From NCBI RefSeq assembly GCF_014649715.1, contig NZ_BMTO01000013.1, positions 127,746 to 184,752 on the forward strand: 57,007 nt of DNA. The letters run 5' to 3'. Each line of letters begins with the position of its first letter. Positions within the stretch are counted from its first letter, which is position 1. The DNA is from Streptomyces lateritius (lineage in GTDB: Bacteria > Actinomycetota > Actinomycetes > Streptomycetales > Streptomycetaceae). Below are positions 22,672 through 31,679 of this stretch, piece after piece. The notes beneath the pieces are model-generated. The model was not told the DNA's origin. It saw only the letters and a program-made list of their open reading frames with translations, and made no database searches. Position numbers and translations under genes: made by a program.

Positions 22672-22701
22672 GGAGGTTCGTCCGAACAAAAGGGTACGAA
22701 A

Positions 22702-23961
22702 TTACTTCAGGCCGGGGTACAGCGGGTGCTTGTCGGCCAGCGCGGTCACACGCGCCTTCAGGGCCTCCGCGTCGAAACCGGGCTTCAGGGTCTCCGCGAT
22801 GATGTCGGCGACCTCGGTGAAGTCCTCGGTGCCGAAACCGCGGGTGGCGAGCGCCGGCGTACCGATCCGCAGACCCGAGGTGACCATCGGCGGCCGGGGG
22901 TCGTTCGGGACGGCGTTCCGGTTGACCGTGATGCCGACCTCGTGGAGGCGGTCCTCGGCCTGCTGGCCGTCGAGCTCGCTGTCGCGCAGGTCGACGAGGA
23001 CCAGGTGCACGTCCGTGCCGCCGGACAGGACCGACACGCCGTACTGGGTGACGTCGTCGCGGACCAGGCGCTCGGCGAGGATGCGGGCACCGTCGACCGT
23101 GCGCTGCTGGCGCTCCTTGAACTCCTCCGAGGCCGCGACCTTGAAGGAGACGGCCTTGGCCGCGATCACGTGCTCCAGCGGGCCGCCCTGGAAACCGGGG
23201 AAGACCGAGGAGTTCAGCTTCTTCGCGAACTCCTTCTTGGCCAGGATGATGCCGCCGCGCGGGCCGCCGAGCGTCTTGTGCGTGGTGGAGGTCACCACGT
23301 CCGCGTACTCGACCGGGTTGGGGTGCAGACCGGCCGCGACCAGGCCCGCGAAGTGCGCCATGTCGACCCACAGGTAGGCGCCGACCTCGTCCGCGATCCG
23401 GCGGAACTCCGCGAAGTCCAGCTGACGCGGGTAGGCGGACCAGCCCGCGATGATCACCTTGGGGTGGTTCTCCTTGGCCAGGCGCTCGACCTCTGCCATG
23501 TCGACCAGGCCGGCCTCGTCGACGTGGTAGGCGACCACGTTGAACTGCTTGCCGGAGAAGTTCAGGCGCATGCCGTGCGTGAGGTGGCCGCCGTGGGCCA
23601 GGTCCAGGCCGAGGATCGTGTCGCCGGGCTGGGCGATCGCGAAGAGCGCGGCCTGGTTGGCGGAGGCGCCGGAGTGCGGCTGGACGTTGGCGTACTCGGC
23701 GCCGAACAGGTCCTTGACCCGGTCGATCGCGATCTGCTCGGCGACGTCGACGTGCTCGCAGCCGCCGTAGTAGCGGCGGCCGGGGTAGCCCTCGGCGTAC
23801 TTGTTGGTGAGAACGGAGCCCTGGGCCTCCATGACCGCGACCGGAGCGAAGTTCTCCGAGGCGATCATCTCGAGGGTGGACTGCTGGCGGCGGAGCTCGG
23901 CGTCGACGGCGGCGGCGACGTCGGGGTCCAGCTCGTGGAGAGGGGTGTTCAGAAGCGACAT
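22702..23961 (-). CDS. glyA: Serine hydroxymethyltransferase
   Basis: 419 aa PLP enzyme interconverting serine and glycine with tetrahydrofolate. Start ATG 23961 with AGGGATC upstream. Family features: MIASENFAP, the PLP-lysine motif STTHKTLGGPRGG, and the glycine-rich SGASANQAALFAIAQPGDTILGL region (split across frames only in the antisense). It lies 28 bases downstream of gcvH under the same glycine riboswitch, indicating this copy works in glycine breakdown rather than as the general biosynthetic SHMT. Confidence 0.97.
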   Translation of the reverse strand: MSLLNTPLHELDPDVAAAVDAELRRQQSTLEMIASENFAPVAVMEAQGSVLTNKYAEGYPGRRYYGGCEHVDVAEQIAIDRVKDLFGAEYANVQPHSGASANQAALFAIAQPGDTILGLDLAHGGHLTHGMRLNFSGKQFNVVAYHVDEAGLVDMAEVERLAKENHPKVIIAGWSAYPRQLDFAEFRRIADEVGAYLWVDMAHFAGLVAAGLHPNPVEYADVVTSTTHKTLGGPRGGIILAKKEFAKKLNSSVFPGFQGGPLEHVIAAKAVSFKVAASEEFKERQQRTVDGARILAERLVRDDVTQYGVSVLSGGTDVHLVLVDLRDSELDGQQAEDRLHEVGITVNRNAVPNDPRPPMVTSGLRIGTPALATRGFGTEDFTEVADIIAETLKPGFDAEALKARVTALADKHPLYPGLK

Positions 23962-23989
23962 GAATCGATCCCTGGGGTCTCGGTCTCGG

Positions 23990-24367
23990 TTAGCCGGCGG
24001 TGAAAGCGGCGTACTCGTCGGCGGTGAGCAGATCGTCCGGCTCGTCCGTGATGCGCACCTTGAACAGCCAGCCGCCCTCGAACGGAGCGGTGTTCACCAG
24101 GGAGGGGTCGTCCACGACGTCCTGGTTGGCCGCGACGACCTCGCCGGTGACCGGGGCGTACAGGTCGCTGACGGACTTGGTCGACTCCAGCTCGCCACAG
24201 GACTCGCCCGCGGTGATGGTGTCCCCGACCTCGGGGAGCTGGGCGTAGACGACGTCACCGAGCGCGTTGGCCGCGAACTCCGTGATGCCGACCGTCGCGA
24301 CGCCGTCCTCGGCGGTCGACAGCCACTCGTGCTCCTTGGTGTAGCGCAGCTGCTGGGGGTTGCTCAT
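23990..24367 (-). CDS. gcvH: Glycine cleavage system H protein
   Basis: 125 aa lipoyl carrier that shuttles the aminomethyl group between P and T proteins. ATG 24367 has AGGAGA at good spacing. The lipoylation site is Lys64 in ELESTKSVSDLYAPV. Full length for the family. Sits between gcvT and glyA; gcvP is not in this window, as is common in Streptomyces. Confidence 0.97.
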   Translation of the reverse strand: MSNPQQLRYTKEHEWLSTAEDGVATVGITEFAANALGDVVYAQLPEVGDTITAGESCGELESTKSVSDLYAPVTGEVVAANQDVVDDPSLVNTAPFEGGWLFKVRITDEPDDLLTADEYAAFTAG

Positions 24368-24467
24368 GGCCTGATTCTCCTGGATCGGGGGAGTGCTGAT
24401 GAACGTGGGTCTTGCGAGGTGAGACACACCGTGAGACACCGGTGCGGGACCGAGTGGGACGGAAACG

Positions 24468-25592
24468 TCACTTCTGGCGCTTGTAGAACGGCAGCGCAAC
24501 GACCTCGTACGGCTCGTGCGTGCCGCGGATGTCCACACCTACACCCTGCGTCCCGGGCTCGGCGTGCGCCGCGTCCACGTACGCCATGGCGATCGGCTTG
24601 CCGAGTGTCGGGGAGGGGGCGCCGGAGGTGACCTCGCCGACGACCTCGCCGTTCGCCACGACCGGGAAGCCGGCGCGCGGGACCCGGCGGCCCTCGGCGA
24701 TCAGGCCGACGAGCTTGCGCGGCGGGTTGGTGGCGGCGCGCTCGGCGGCGGCCTCCAGGGCCTTGCGGCCGACGAAGTCGCCGCCGTTGGTCGTCTTCTC
24801 GAACTTGACGACCCGGCCCAGGCCCGCGTCGAACGGGGTGAGGGAGGTGGTCAGCTCGTGCCCGTACAGCGGCATGCCCGCCTCCAGGCGGAGCGTGTCA
24901 CGGCAGGACAGGCCGCAGGGGATCAGGCCGACGGGGGCGCCGGCCTCGGTCAGCGCCTTCCAGACGCCCTCGGCGTGCTCGGGCTTCAGGAAGAGCTCGA
25001 AGCCGTCCTCGCCGGTGTAGCCGGTACGGGCGATCAGCGCGGGCACCCCGGCGACCGTGCCGGGCAGCCCCGCGTAGTACTTCAGCCCGTCCAGGTCGGC
25101 ATCGGTCAGCGACTTCAGGATGCCGGGGGACTCCGGGCCCTGGACGGCGATCAGGGCGTACGCGTCACGGTCGTCGCGGACCTCGGCGTCGAAGCCGGCC
25201 GCGCGCTCGGTGAGCGCGTCGAGGACGGTCTGCGCGTTGGAGGCGTTGGCGACGACCATGTACTCCCGCTCCTGGAGCCGGTACACGATCAGGTCGTCGA
25301 GGATGCCGCCGTCCTCCTGGCAGATCATCGTGTAGCGGGCGCGGCCGAGGCCCACCGTGGAGATGTTGCCGACCAGCGCGTGGTCGAGCAGCTCGACGGC
25401 CTGCGGGCCGGTGACCGTGATCTCTCCCATGTGGGAGAGGTCGAAGAGACCGGCCTTGGTGCGGACGGCGTTGTGCTCGTCGCGCTCGCTGCCGTAGCGC
25501 AGCGGCATGTCCCAGCCCGCGAAGTCGGTCATGGTCGCGCCCAGGGAGCGATGCAGGGCATCGAGGGCGGTCAGGCGGGGGGCAGTGCTCAT
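24468..25592 (-). CDS. gcvT: Glycine cleavage system T protein (aminomethyltransferase)
   Basis: 374 aa. Transfers the methylene from H-protein-bound aminomethyl to tetrahydrofolate, releasing ammonia. ATG 25592 with GGGAGCC upstream. Typical motifs: MTDFAGWDMPLRYGSERDEH, LFDLSHMGEI, and a folate-binding region including YTGEDGFELF and the RLEAGMPLYGHEL stretch. First gene of the operon, directly after a tandem glycine riboswitch. Confidence 0.97.
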   Translation of the reverse strand: MSTAPRLTALDALHRSLGATMTDFAGWDMPLRYGSERDEHNAVRTKAGLFDLSHMGEITVTGPQAVELLDHALVGNISTVGLGRARYTMICQEDGGILDDLIVYRLQEREYMVVANASNAQTVLDALTERAAGFDAEVRDDRDAYALIAVQGPESPGILKSLTDADLDGLKYYAGLPGTVAGVPALIARTGYTGEDGFELFLKPEHAEGVWKALTEAGAPVGLIPCGLSCRDTLRLEAGMPLYGHELTTSLTPFDAGLGRVVKFEKTTNGGDFVGRKALEAAAERAATNPPRKLVGLIAEGRRVPRAGFPVVANGEVVGEVTSGAPSPTLGKPIAMAYVDAAHAEPGTQGVGVDIRGTHEPYEVVALPFYKRQK

Positions 25593-25632
25593 CGGTGTGG
25601 CTCCCGGGTCCCAGGGCAGAAATCATGACGGA

Positions 25633-25848
25633 GGAGGACGTCCTCCCCATCTGTCATGGAACCTGAGAGGTTCACCGAGGGCATCCCCGGCTTGCACCTT
25701 GGGTGGGGCGCGACGACGCGCCCGCTTTTCAGATCTGCCTCATCCACGCGGTACGGGGCCTGAGAGATTCAAGGGAGGGTCTTGCTCCTTCGGCGCCCGG
25801 ACTGCTACAGCACTGCTACAGCCCTGTCCGGGACTCTCCCGCGCGGAT
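25633..25848 (-). ncRNA. Tandem-aptamer glycine riboswitch upstream of gcvT
   Basis: Read on the minus strand, two glycine aptamers follow one another. Aptamer 1 has GCGGGAGAGTCCCGG, the signature GCCGAAGGAGCAAG and AATCTCTCAGGCCCCGTAC. Aptamer 2 has CCCAAGGTGCAAGCC and GAACCTCTCAGGTTCCATG, ending GACAGATGGGGAGGACG. These match the gcvT-type riboswitch consensus, an ON switch that activates glycine cleavage genes when glycine is high. Aptamer 1's first stem-loop is enlarged by a direct repeat (CTGCTACAG twice). Confidence 0.93.
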
Positions 25849-25989
25849 TCGAGCGGCCAGTATGTGGTTGTGTGCGCTTGGCGCGCACATCATTGCACGC
25901 GGGGTCTGATCGGCAAATCGCTTGTGCCTCATTACCGTTTCTTTACACTTCTTGGGAAGGGTCCTCAGGACCCGACAGGGGGAGAGGCG

Positions 25990-26661
25990 ATGACGTTCCA
26001 CCACACCGGCGCATACGCGACGGGCACGGGGATACCGGCCCAGCGCGCCCGGGCGAGAACCCGCAGGCGCCACTCCGTCACGCCCCTCCTCCGTGACCTG
26101 CGCGAGCGGGGCGGCCGGGGCCCCCGCACCCTCGCCTTCGCCCTCGGTGACCTCGTGGTCGTCTCCGGGCTGCCCGGCAGCGGCAAGTCGACGCTGATGC
26201 GGCGCGCGGCCGACGGCCTGGGCATCGATTCGCAGGACGTCCGTGAGCGGTGGGAAGCGCGGATGCCCCGCTTCCTGCCGTACGCCGTCTACCGCCCGCT
26301 CGTCCGGATCGCCCACTACGCCGGGCTGCGCCGTGCCCTGCGCGCGGGGCGCAGCGTGATCGTCCACGACTGCGGCACCCAGTCCTGGGTGCGGAACTGG
26401 CTGGCGCGCGAGGCGCGGCGCCGGGGCCGCTCCCTGCATCTGATCCTGCTCGACGTCCCCCCCGCCACGGCCCGCGCGGGGCAGCGGGAGCGCGGCCGCG
26501 GGGTGTCCGGCTACGCCTTCGCCCGCCACCGCCGGGCGGTCGGCCGGATGCTGCACTCCGTCGAGACCGGCCGCCTGCCCCGAGGCTGCGACTCGGCGAC
26601 CCTCCTCGACCGGGACGCGGCCGGCGCCCTGCGGACGATCGGTTTCCGCGACGCGGACTGA
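25990..26661 (+). CDS. P-loop kinase-like protein (AAA/zeta-type ATPase)
   Basis: 223 aa, ATG 25990 with GGGGAGAGG upstream. Walker A SGLPGSGKSTL; downstream VIVHDCGTQSWVRNWLAREARRR and LHLILLDVPPATARAGQRERGRGVSGYAF, a layout typical of small nucleotide/sugar-kinase-like P-loop proteins. Arg-rich throughout. Divergent from the glycine riboswitch, with a shared 140-base promoter region that is unusually AT-rich around 25920-25950. The phosphoryl acceptor is unknown; the gene has no partner that would suggest a toxin-antitoxin pair. Confidence 0.8.
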   Translation: MTFHHTGAYATGTGIPAQRARARTRRRHSVTPLLRDLRERGGRGPRTLAFALGDLVVVSGLPGSGKSTLMRRAADGLGIDSQDVRERWEARMPRFLPYAVYRPLVRIAHYAGLRRALRAGRSVIVHDCGTQSWVRNWLAREARRRGRSLHLILLDVPPATARAGQRERGRGVSGYAFARHRRAVGRMLHSVETGRLPRGCDSATLLDRDAAGALRTIGFRDAD

Positions 26662-26707
26662 CACCCGTACCGACACCCGTACCGACGCCCGTACCGACGG
26701 CCCGGCC
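26660..26707 (+). repeat. 12-bp tandem repeat starting at the kinase-like stop codon
   Basis: GACACCCGTACC occurs at 26660-26671 and 26672-26683, a one-base variant at 26684-26695, and a diverged copy at 26696-26707. The first unit overlaps the TGA stop, so the array lies in the 3' untranslated region. Confidence 0.85.
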
Positions 26708-26874
26708 GACGGCCGGATCACCCGGACGGGCGCCCGGGCCGACGAGGCGGTACCGGCCGCCGATGCGGACCGGCGCGCTCCGTACGCTTTTGGCCACGAC
26801 GGCGTCAGGGCGGCGTTAGGGTTCTGCCCGGAAGGCGCCGTGACTAGGGCGCGTGAGAAGAGGAACCGAGGACC

Positions 26875-27615
26875 GTGGACGTCATGTGGCCGGGCAATGA
26901 GCTCGAAGAGGTGCTGGCCGCCTCGCTCGGCAACCCCGCCGCAGGGGGCCGGCTCGTCGAAGTGCTCGGACGGAGCCCCGTCTGGGTGCCCCTGCCCAAC
27001 GGCGGCGGGCCCGACAGCACCGATCTCGACCTGCCCACCCTGGAGATCGACGGCCTCCCCTACGTCCCCGTCTTCAGCTCCGAGCAGCAGTTCCTGGCCT
27101 GCGTCGGCAGTCACATGTCCTTCACCGTCGCGCCCGCCCGTGACTTCGCCCGCGGACTGCCCCCGCAGCTCGGCATCGCCGTGAACCCGGGCGGCACCGT
27201 CGGCGCCCCGCTGCCGCCGCCCGCCGTCGCCGAGCTCTGCCGGGTCGGCCGCACCCCGCTGGACGGCCCCGCGAGCGGCGGCCGGGTCCGTCTCTTCGAA
27301 CCGGACTGGCAGGACGACCCCGTCGACTTCCTCGCCGCCGCCGCCGCCGAGTTCGAGGCCACCGGCGTCGTCGTCAGCGCCCGCCGCGCCCTGGCCAGCG
27401 TCGAGGGCACCGAGCCGGCCCTCTTCGTCGGAGTCCAGCTCGCCGGCTGGGACGGCGTCGACCGCAACGCTCCGCTCGACGCCCTCGGGCGCGCGCTCGG
27501 CCGGGTCGAGGTGGCCTGGCCGGTCAATCTCATCCTCCTGGACGTTGCGCAGGACCCGGTCGGCGACTGGATGCTGGAGAAGGTGCGCCCCTTCTACCAG
27601 CGGGCCTCCGCATAA
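26875..27615 (+). CDS. SseB-family protein (enhanced serine sensitivity type), first copy
   Basis: 246 aa, soluble, GTG start after GAGGAACCGAGGA. The SseB N-domain features are PVWVPLPNGGG, GLPYVPVFSSEQQFLACVG and the later PVNLILLDVAQDPVGDWMLEKVRPFYQR. SseB was named for serine sensitivity in E. coli; molecular activity is not known. Followed 13-40 bases later by a second SseB-like gene. Both lie about 1 kb beyond the riboswitch of the glycine/serine operon, a suggestive but unproven link. Confidence 0.85.
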   Translation: MDVMWPGNELEEVLAASLGNPAAGGRLVEVLGRSPVWVPLPNGGGPDSTDLDLPTLEIDGLPYVPVFSSEQQFLACVGSHMSFTVAPARDFARGLPPQLGIAVNPGGTVGAPLPPPAVAELCRVGRTPLDGPASGGRVRLFEPDWQDDPVDFLAAAAAEFEATGVVVSARRALASVEGTEPALFVGVQLAGWDGVDRNAPLDALGRALGRVEVAWPVNLILLDVAQDPVGDWMLEKVRPFYQRASA

Positions 27616-27655
27616 CTAAGCTGATTCGGTGGACGAAAGAGGGGCGGAACCCAGG

Positions 27656-28438
27656 GTGAGCGCGTCAGGCACCGCTGCGGCCGGACAGGTCGAGCACATG
27701 CTGCGCCAAGTGGCACCCGGACGCTACGACGCGTACGAGCAGCTGCTGCACGCCCTGGCCGACGGCCGTCTCTGGATGCTGCTCTGGTCCGGTGCGCCCG
27801 GCTCGCCGGACGCCCAGTACGGAAACATGGAGGTCGACGGCCTCGGGTACGCCCCCTGCGTCACCTCGGCCCAGGAGCTCGCCGCCTCCGGCTGGAACCG
27901 CGCCCACGAGGTGGTCACCGGCCACGACATCGCCCGTGCGCTCTACCCCGACCGCTGGGGCGTCTGGCTCAACCCGCACGACCCCGGCGGCGGCGTCGGC
28001 ATCCCGTGGGCCGACCTCCGCAGGATCGCCACGGGCCTGGACCGGATGCCCGCCGGACCCCTGCGGCTCTCCGAGCCCGCCCTGGAGATCCCGCAGTTCT
28101 ACGCCCTGCTGACCCAGAACGCCCACCGCACCCCGTCCGTACGGACGCTGCGCCGCGCCTGGGTGCAGCCCGCGCTCGGCTCCCCGTACCTCGCCATCGG
28201 TCTCGACCTCTACGACACCTCCGCGGCCTCGGTCGAGGCGGTGCGCGCCATGATGCGCCAGTCGATCTCCGCGGTCCCCGACGGCCTGCCCGTCTCGACG
28301 GTCGCCATGTCCGACGCGTACGACCCGGTGGCGATGTGGCTGCGGGCCAACGCGCGCCCCTTCTACGACCGGGACGCGCACGCCGCCCCGGCCGCTCCGC
28401 ACCAGGGCTCCGGCTACGGGTACGGGTACCCCAATTAG
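27656..28438 (+). CDS. SseB-family protein (enhanced serine sensitivity type), second copy
   Basis: About 260 aa from GTG 27656 (AAAGAGGGG lies 11 bases upstream); GTG 27629 is in frame but has no ribosome site. Matches the SseB pattern: LLHALADGRLWMLLWSG, GLGYAPCVTSAQEL, and the C-terminal domain ending SDAYDPVAMWLRANARPFYDRD. A Gly/Tyr-rich tail (GSGYGYGYPN) ends the protein. Forms a tandem, probably co-transcribed pair with the previous gene. Confidence 0.84.
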   Translation: MSASGTAAAGQVEHMLRQVAPGRYDAYEQLLHALADGRLWMLLWSGAPGSPDAQYGNMEVDGLGYAPCVTSAQELAASGWNRAHEVVTGHDIARALYPDRWGVWLNPHDPGGGVGIPWADLRRIATGLDRMPAGPLRLSEPALEIPQFYALLTQNAHRTPSVRTLRRAWVQPALGSPYLAIGLDLYDTSAASVEAVRAMMRQSISAVPDGLPVSTVAMSDAYDPVAMWLRANARPFYDRDAHAAPAAPHQGSGYGYGYPN

Positions 28439-28769
28439 CCGTCTCGCCGTGGGCGTTGGCCTTATGTCCGACTTGATGGATTAGTGGCCGAGATGGTCCG
28501 CTGAGGCGATCGCCCCGTCCGGATAACGGAAGTTCACGAACCGCATCACGGTTGAGCAAACATTCCCCGTGAGGTCTGGCGGGTGATCGTAAACCCGTTG
28601 AAGACTCCCCGCTAACGAAGGACGTCGGTCCTTTGTGCGAGCCGCATCACATGCGGCGTTCTGGGTAATTTCCGCACCATCGGTACCGCTTGCACCACTG
28701 ATGCGAGAACGGCCGTTGCGGTGACGGGGTATGGGCCGGCTACCGCCGGCCGGGAGGGGTCTAGGCACT
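28439..28769. other. 331-base intergenic promoter region of the peptide importer operon
   Basis: GC content drops compared with flanking genes. No ORF with a ribosome site. The region ends in a hairpin, GGCCGGC (28734-28740) and GCCGGCC (28745-28751), which directly abuts the Shine-Dalgarno GGGAGGGG (28752-28759) of the first importer gene. A palindrome AACGGCCGTT lies just upstream. Confidence 0.6.
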
Positions 28770-29768
28770 GTGACCGCACCGATCGAGACCACCGGACCGG
28801 CTGCCGAGGCGCAGCCGGAGGCAGTACTCACGGGGGCCAAACAGAGCCAGATCGAGGGGCGTTCTCTCGGCCAGATCGCCTGGGCGCGCTTCAAGCGCGA
28901 CAAGCTGGCGGTCGCGGGCGGCGTCGTCGTCCTCCTGCTGATCCTGCTCGCCGTCCTCGCCAAGCCGATCCAGGCGATCTTCGGTCTCGACCCGAACGAG
29001 TTCCACCAGGACCTCATCGACCCCGCACTGCTGGCGCCCAAGGGCGCCTGGGGCGGTATGAGCTGGGACCACCCGCTGGGCGTCGACCCGCAGTTCGGCC
29101 GCGACCTGCTGGCCCGCATCATCGAGGGCTCCTGGGTCTCCCTGCTGGTCGCCGGCGGTGCCACGGTCCTCTCCGTGGTCATCGGCGTGGTCATGGGCGT
29201 CGTCGCCGGCTTCTACGGCGGCTGGGTCGACACCGTGATCAGCCGCATGATGGACACGTTCCTGGCGTTCCCTCTCCTCCTCTTCGCGATCTCCCTCTCG
29301 GCGACCCTGCAGGACGGCGCGTTCGGCCTGAGCGGTCTTCCCCTGCGGATCAGCGTGCTGATCTTCGTGATCGGCTTCTTCAGCTGGCCGTACATGGGCC
29401 GCATCGTGCGGGCGCAGACGATGACCTTGCGCAACCGCGAGTTCGTCGAGGCGGCCAGGTCCCTCGGCGCCCGCGGTCCGTTCATCCTCTTCCGGGAGCT
29501 GCTGCCCAACCTGGTCGCGCCGATCCTGGTCTATGCCACGCTGCTGATCCCCACCAACATCCTCTTCGAGGCGGGTCTCAGCTACCTCGGCGTCGGCATC
29601 GCACCGCCGCAGGCCTCCTGGGGCGGAATGCTCACCACCGCGGTCGACACCTACCAGGCCGATCCGCAGTACATGTTCGTGCCGGGCCTGGCGATCTTCA
29701 TCACGGTCCTGGCCTTCAACCTGCTGGGCGACGGGCTGCGAGACGCCCTCGACCCTCGCAGCAAGTAA
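28770..29768 (+). CDS. Oligopeptide ABC transporter permease (OppC/DppC type)
   Basis: 332 aa. GTG 28770 has GGGAGGGG ten bases upstream. The OppC N-terminal domain (SLGQIAWARFKRDKLAVAGG plus first helix) is followed by the inner-membrane permease domain with the EAA loop EFVEAARSLGARGPFILFRELLPN, which contacts the ATPases. Six helices predicted. First gene of a five-gene operon in the unusual order C-A-B-D-F. Confidence 0.93.
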   Translation: MTAPIETTGPAAEAQPEAVLTGAKQSQIEGRSLGQIAWARFKRDKLAVAGGVVVLLLILLAVLAKPIQAIFGLDPNEFHQDLIDPALLAPKGAWGGMSWDHPLGVDPQFGRDLLARIIEGSWVSLLVAGGATVLSVVIGVVMGVVAGFYGGWVDTVISRMMDTFLAFPLLLFAISLSATLQDGAFGLSGLPLRISVLIFVIGFFSWPYMGRIVRAQTMTLRNREFVEAARSLGARGPFILFRELLPNLVAPILVYATLLIPTNILFEAGLSYLGVGIAPPQASWGGMLTTAVDTYQADPQYMFVPGLAIFITVLAFNLLGDGLRDALDPRSK

Positions 29769-29794
29769 CCAACGATTGAGGGGGCTTTCCTCAG

Positions 29795-31558
29795 GTGAAG
29801 ACGAGAAAAACGACTCTTCTGGTCGCCACGACAGTGGTGCTGGCGCTGGGGGCGTCCGCGTGCGGTGGTTCCAAGGACGACGAGGGCGGCAAGGGCGGCA
29901 AGGGCGGTTCGGCCGCGGCCGACGCCGCGCTGACGTCGATCGTCAACAAGTCCGAGAAGAAGGGCGGCACGGTCTCGTTCGAGATGTCGGACGAGCCGGA
30001 CTCCCTCGACCCGGGCAACACGTACTACGGCTGGGTGCAGAACTTCTCCCGCCTGTACGGCCGTACGCTGACCTCCTTCAAGCCGGCCGCCGGTAAGGAA
30101 GGCCTCAAGGTCGTCCCCGACCTCGCCGAGTCCCTGGGCAAGCCCAGCGCCGACGCGAAGACCTGGACCTACACCCTGAAGAAGGGGCTGAAGTTCCAGG
30201 ACGGCACGCCGATCACGTCGAAGGACGTGAAGTACGCCGTCGAGCGTTCGAACTTCGCCCCCGAGGCGCTGTCGAACGGCCCGACGTACTTCAAGGCGCA
30301 CCTCGTGGGCGGCGACAAGTACCAGGGTCCGTACAAGGACAAGAACCCGGCCGGCATCGCCTCCATCGAGACGCCGGACGACACGACGATCGTCTTCAAG
30401 CTGAAGAACGCCTTCGCGGACTTCGACTACCTGGCGACCTTCTCGCAGACCGCTCCGGTGCCGCGCGCTGCCGACAAGGGCGCCGAGTACGTCAAGCACA
30501 TCGTCTCCAGCGGTCCGTACAAGTTCTCCTCCTACGAGGAGGGCAAGGGCGCGACCCTCGTCCGCAACGAGAACTGGGACGCGAAGACCGACCCGATCCG
30601 CCCGGCCCTGCCGGACAAGATCACGGTCCGCTTCGGTGTGAAGCAGGAGACGGTCGACGCGAACCTGATCTCCGACAACCTCACCGTCGACGGCGCCGGC
30701 ACCGGTGTCGCCCCGGCGACCCAGCCGAAGGTCCTCACCGACCCCAAGCTGAAGAAGCAGACGGACAACCCGTACGCGGGCGCCACGTCCTACATCGGCC
30801 TGAACGTCAACGTCGCGCCGTTCAACAACATCGAGTGCCGCAAGGCCGTCCAGTGGGGCCTCGACAAGGCGTCGGTCCAGGCCGCCGCCGGTGGCGACCC
30901 CAAGGGTGACGTGGCCAGCACGCTGATCCCGCCGAGCGTCGCGGGCTACAGCAAGTTCAACCTGTACGAGACCGCCGGCAACAAGGGCGACGAGGCCAAG
31001 GCCAAGGCCGCCCTCGCCAAGTGCGGCCACCCGAACGGCTTCAAGACCAACCTGTCGGCCCGTTCGGACCGTCCCTCCGAGATGGCCATGGCCACCGCGG
31101 TGCAGGCGTCGCTGAAGAAGATCGGCATCGAGGCGGAGATCAAGTCCTTCCCGGCCGGTAAGTACTTCCAGAACTTCGCGGGCAACCCGAGCTACGTCAA
31201 GGCCAACAAGCTCGGCATGATCATGACCGCGTGGGGCGCCGACTGGCCGACCGGCTTCGGCTTCCTGGACCAGATCATCAACGGCTCGGCCATCAAGCCG
31301 TCCGGTGGCAACAACGTCCAGGAGCTGAACGACCCGGCGATCAACAAGATGCTGAACGAGGGCATCGCGACGACCGACACCGCCGCCCGGGAGAAGATCT
31401 GGGGCGAGGTCGACAAGGCCGTCGCCGAGGGTGGCACCGCGGTGCCGCTGCTCTACCGCAAGAACCTGCTCCTGCGTCCCGCGTCGGCGACCAACGTCAC
31501 CGTCAGCGAGGCCTACCTGGGCATGTACGACTACCTGCTCATGGGCTCCGCCAAGTAG
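29795..31558 (+). CDS. Oligopeptide-binding lipoprotein (family 5 solute-binding protein)
   Basis: 587 aa. Signal (VKTRKTTLLVATTVVLALG) with lipobox ASAC, Gly/Lys-rich linker, then the family 5 fold: GGTVSFEMSDEPDSLDPG, WTYTLKKGLKFQDGTPITSKDVKYAVER and the C-terminal TDTAAREKIWGEVDKAV. It captures peptides outside the membrane for the permease complex. Codons for charged residues are strongly biased, suggesting high expression. A long hairpin separates it from oppB, consistent with needing more binding protein than permease. Confidence 0.94.
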   Translation: MKTRKTTLLVATTVVLALGASACGGSKDDEGGKGGKGGSAAADAALTSIVNKSEKKGGTVSFEMSDEPDSLDPGNTYYGWVQNFSRLYGRTLTSFKPAAGKEGLKVVPDLAESLGKPSADAKTWTYTLKKGLKFQDGTPITSKDVKYAVERSNFAPEALSNGPTYFKAHLVGGDKYQGPYKDKNPAGIASIETPDDTTIVFKLKNAFADFDYLATFSQTAPVPRAADKGAEYVKHIVSSGPYKFSSYEEGKGATLVRNENWDAKTDPIRPALPDKITVRFGVKQETVDANLISDNLTVDGAGTGVAPATQPKVLTDPKLKKQTDNPYAGATSYIGLNVNVAPFNNIECRKAVQWGLDKASVQAAAGGDPKGDVASTLIPPSVAGYSKFNLYETAGNKGDEAKAKAALAKCGHPNGFKTNLSARSDRPSEMAMATAVQASLKKIGIEAEIKSFPAGKYFQNFAGNPSYVKANKLGMIMTAWGADWPTGFGFLDQIINGSAIKPSGGNNVQELNDPAINKMLNEGIATTDTAAREKIWGEVDKAVAEGGTAVPLLYRKNLLLRPASATNVTVSEAYLGMYDYLLMGSAK

Positions 31559-31599
31559 CAGCGGGTTCCGCCACCCCGAGAGTTCGAAAGGCAGGTGAT

Positions 31600-31671
31600 G
31601 GCTTCGGTGCCCGCCGTGCCGGCCAAGTGATCCCCATAAGGGACCACCGGCCGCCGGCGGGCACCGAAGCC
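31600..31671 (+). terminator. 72-base composite hairpin between binding protein and oppB
   Basis: Perfect 17-bp outer arms GGCTTCGGTGCCCGCCG (31600-31616) and complement (31655-31671), extended by further pairing (CCGGCC region) and an apical TCCC/GGGA stem. Ends nine bases before the oppB GTG, which has no clear Shine-Dalgarno. Likely a partial terminator or RNA-stability element, possibly also affecting oppB translation. Confidence 0.85.
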
Positions 31672-31679
31672 GGATAGCT

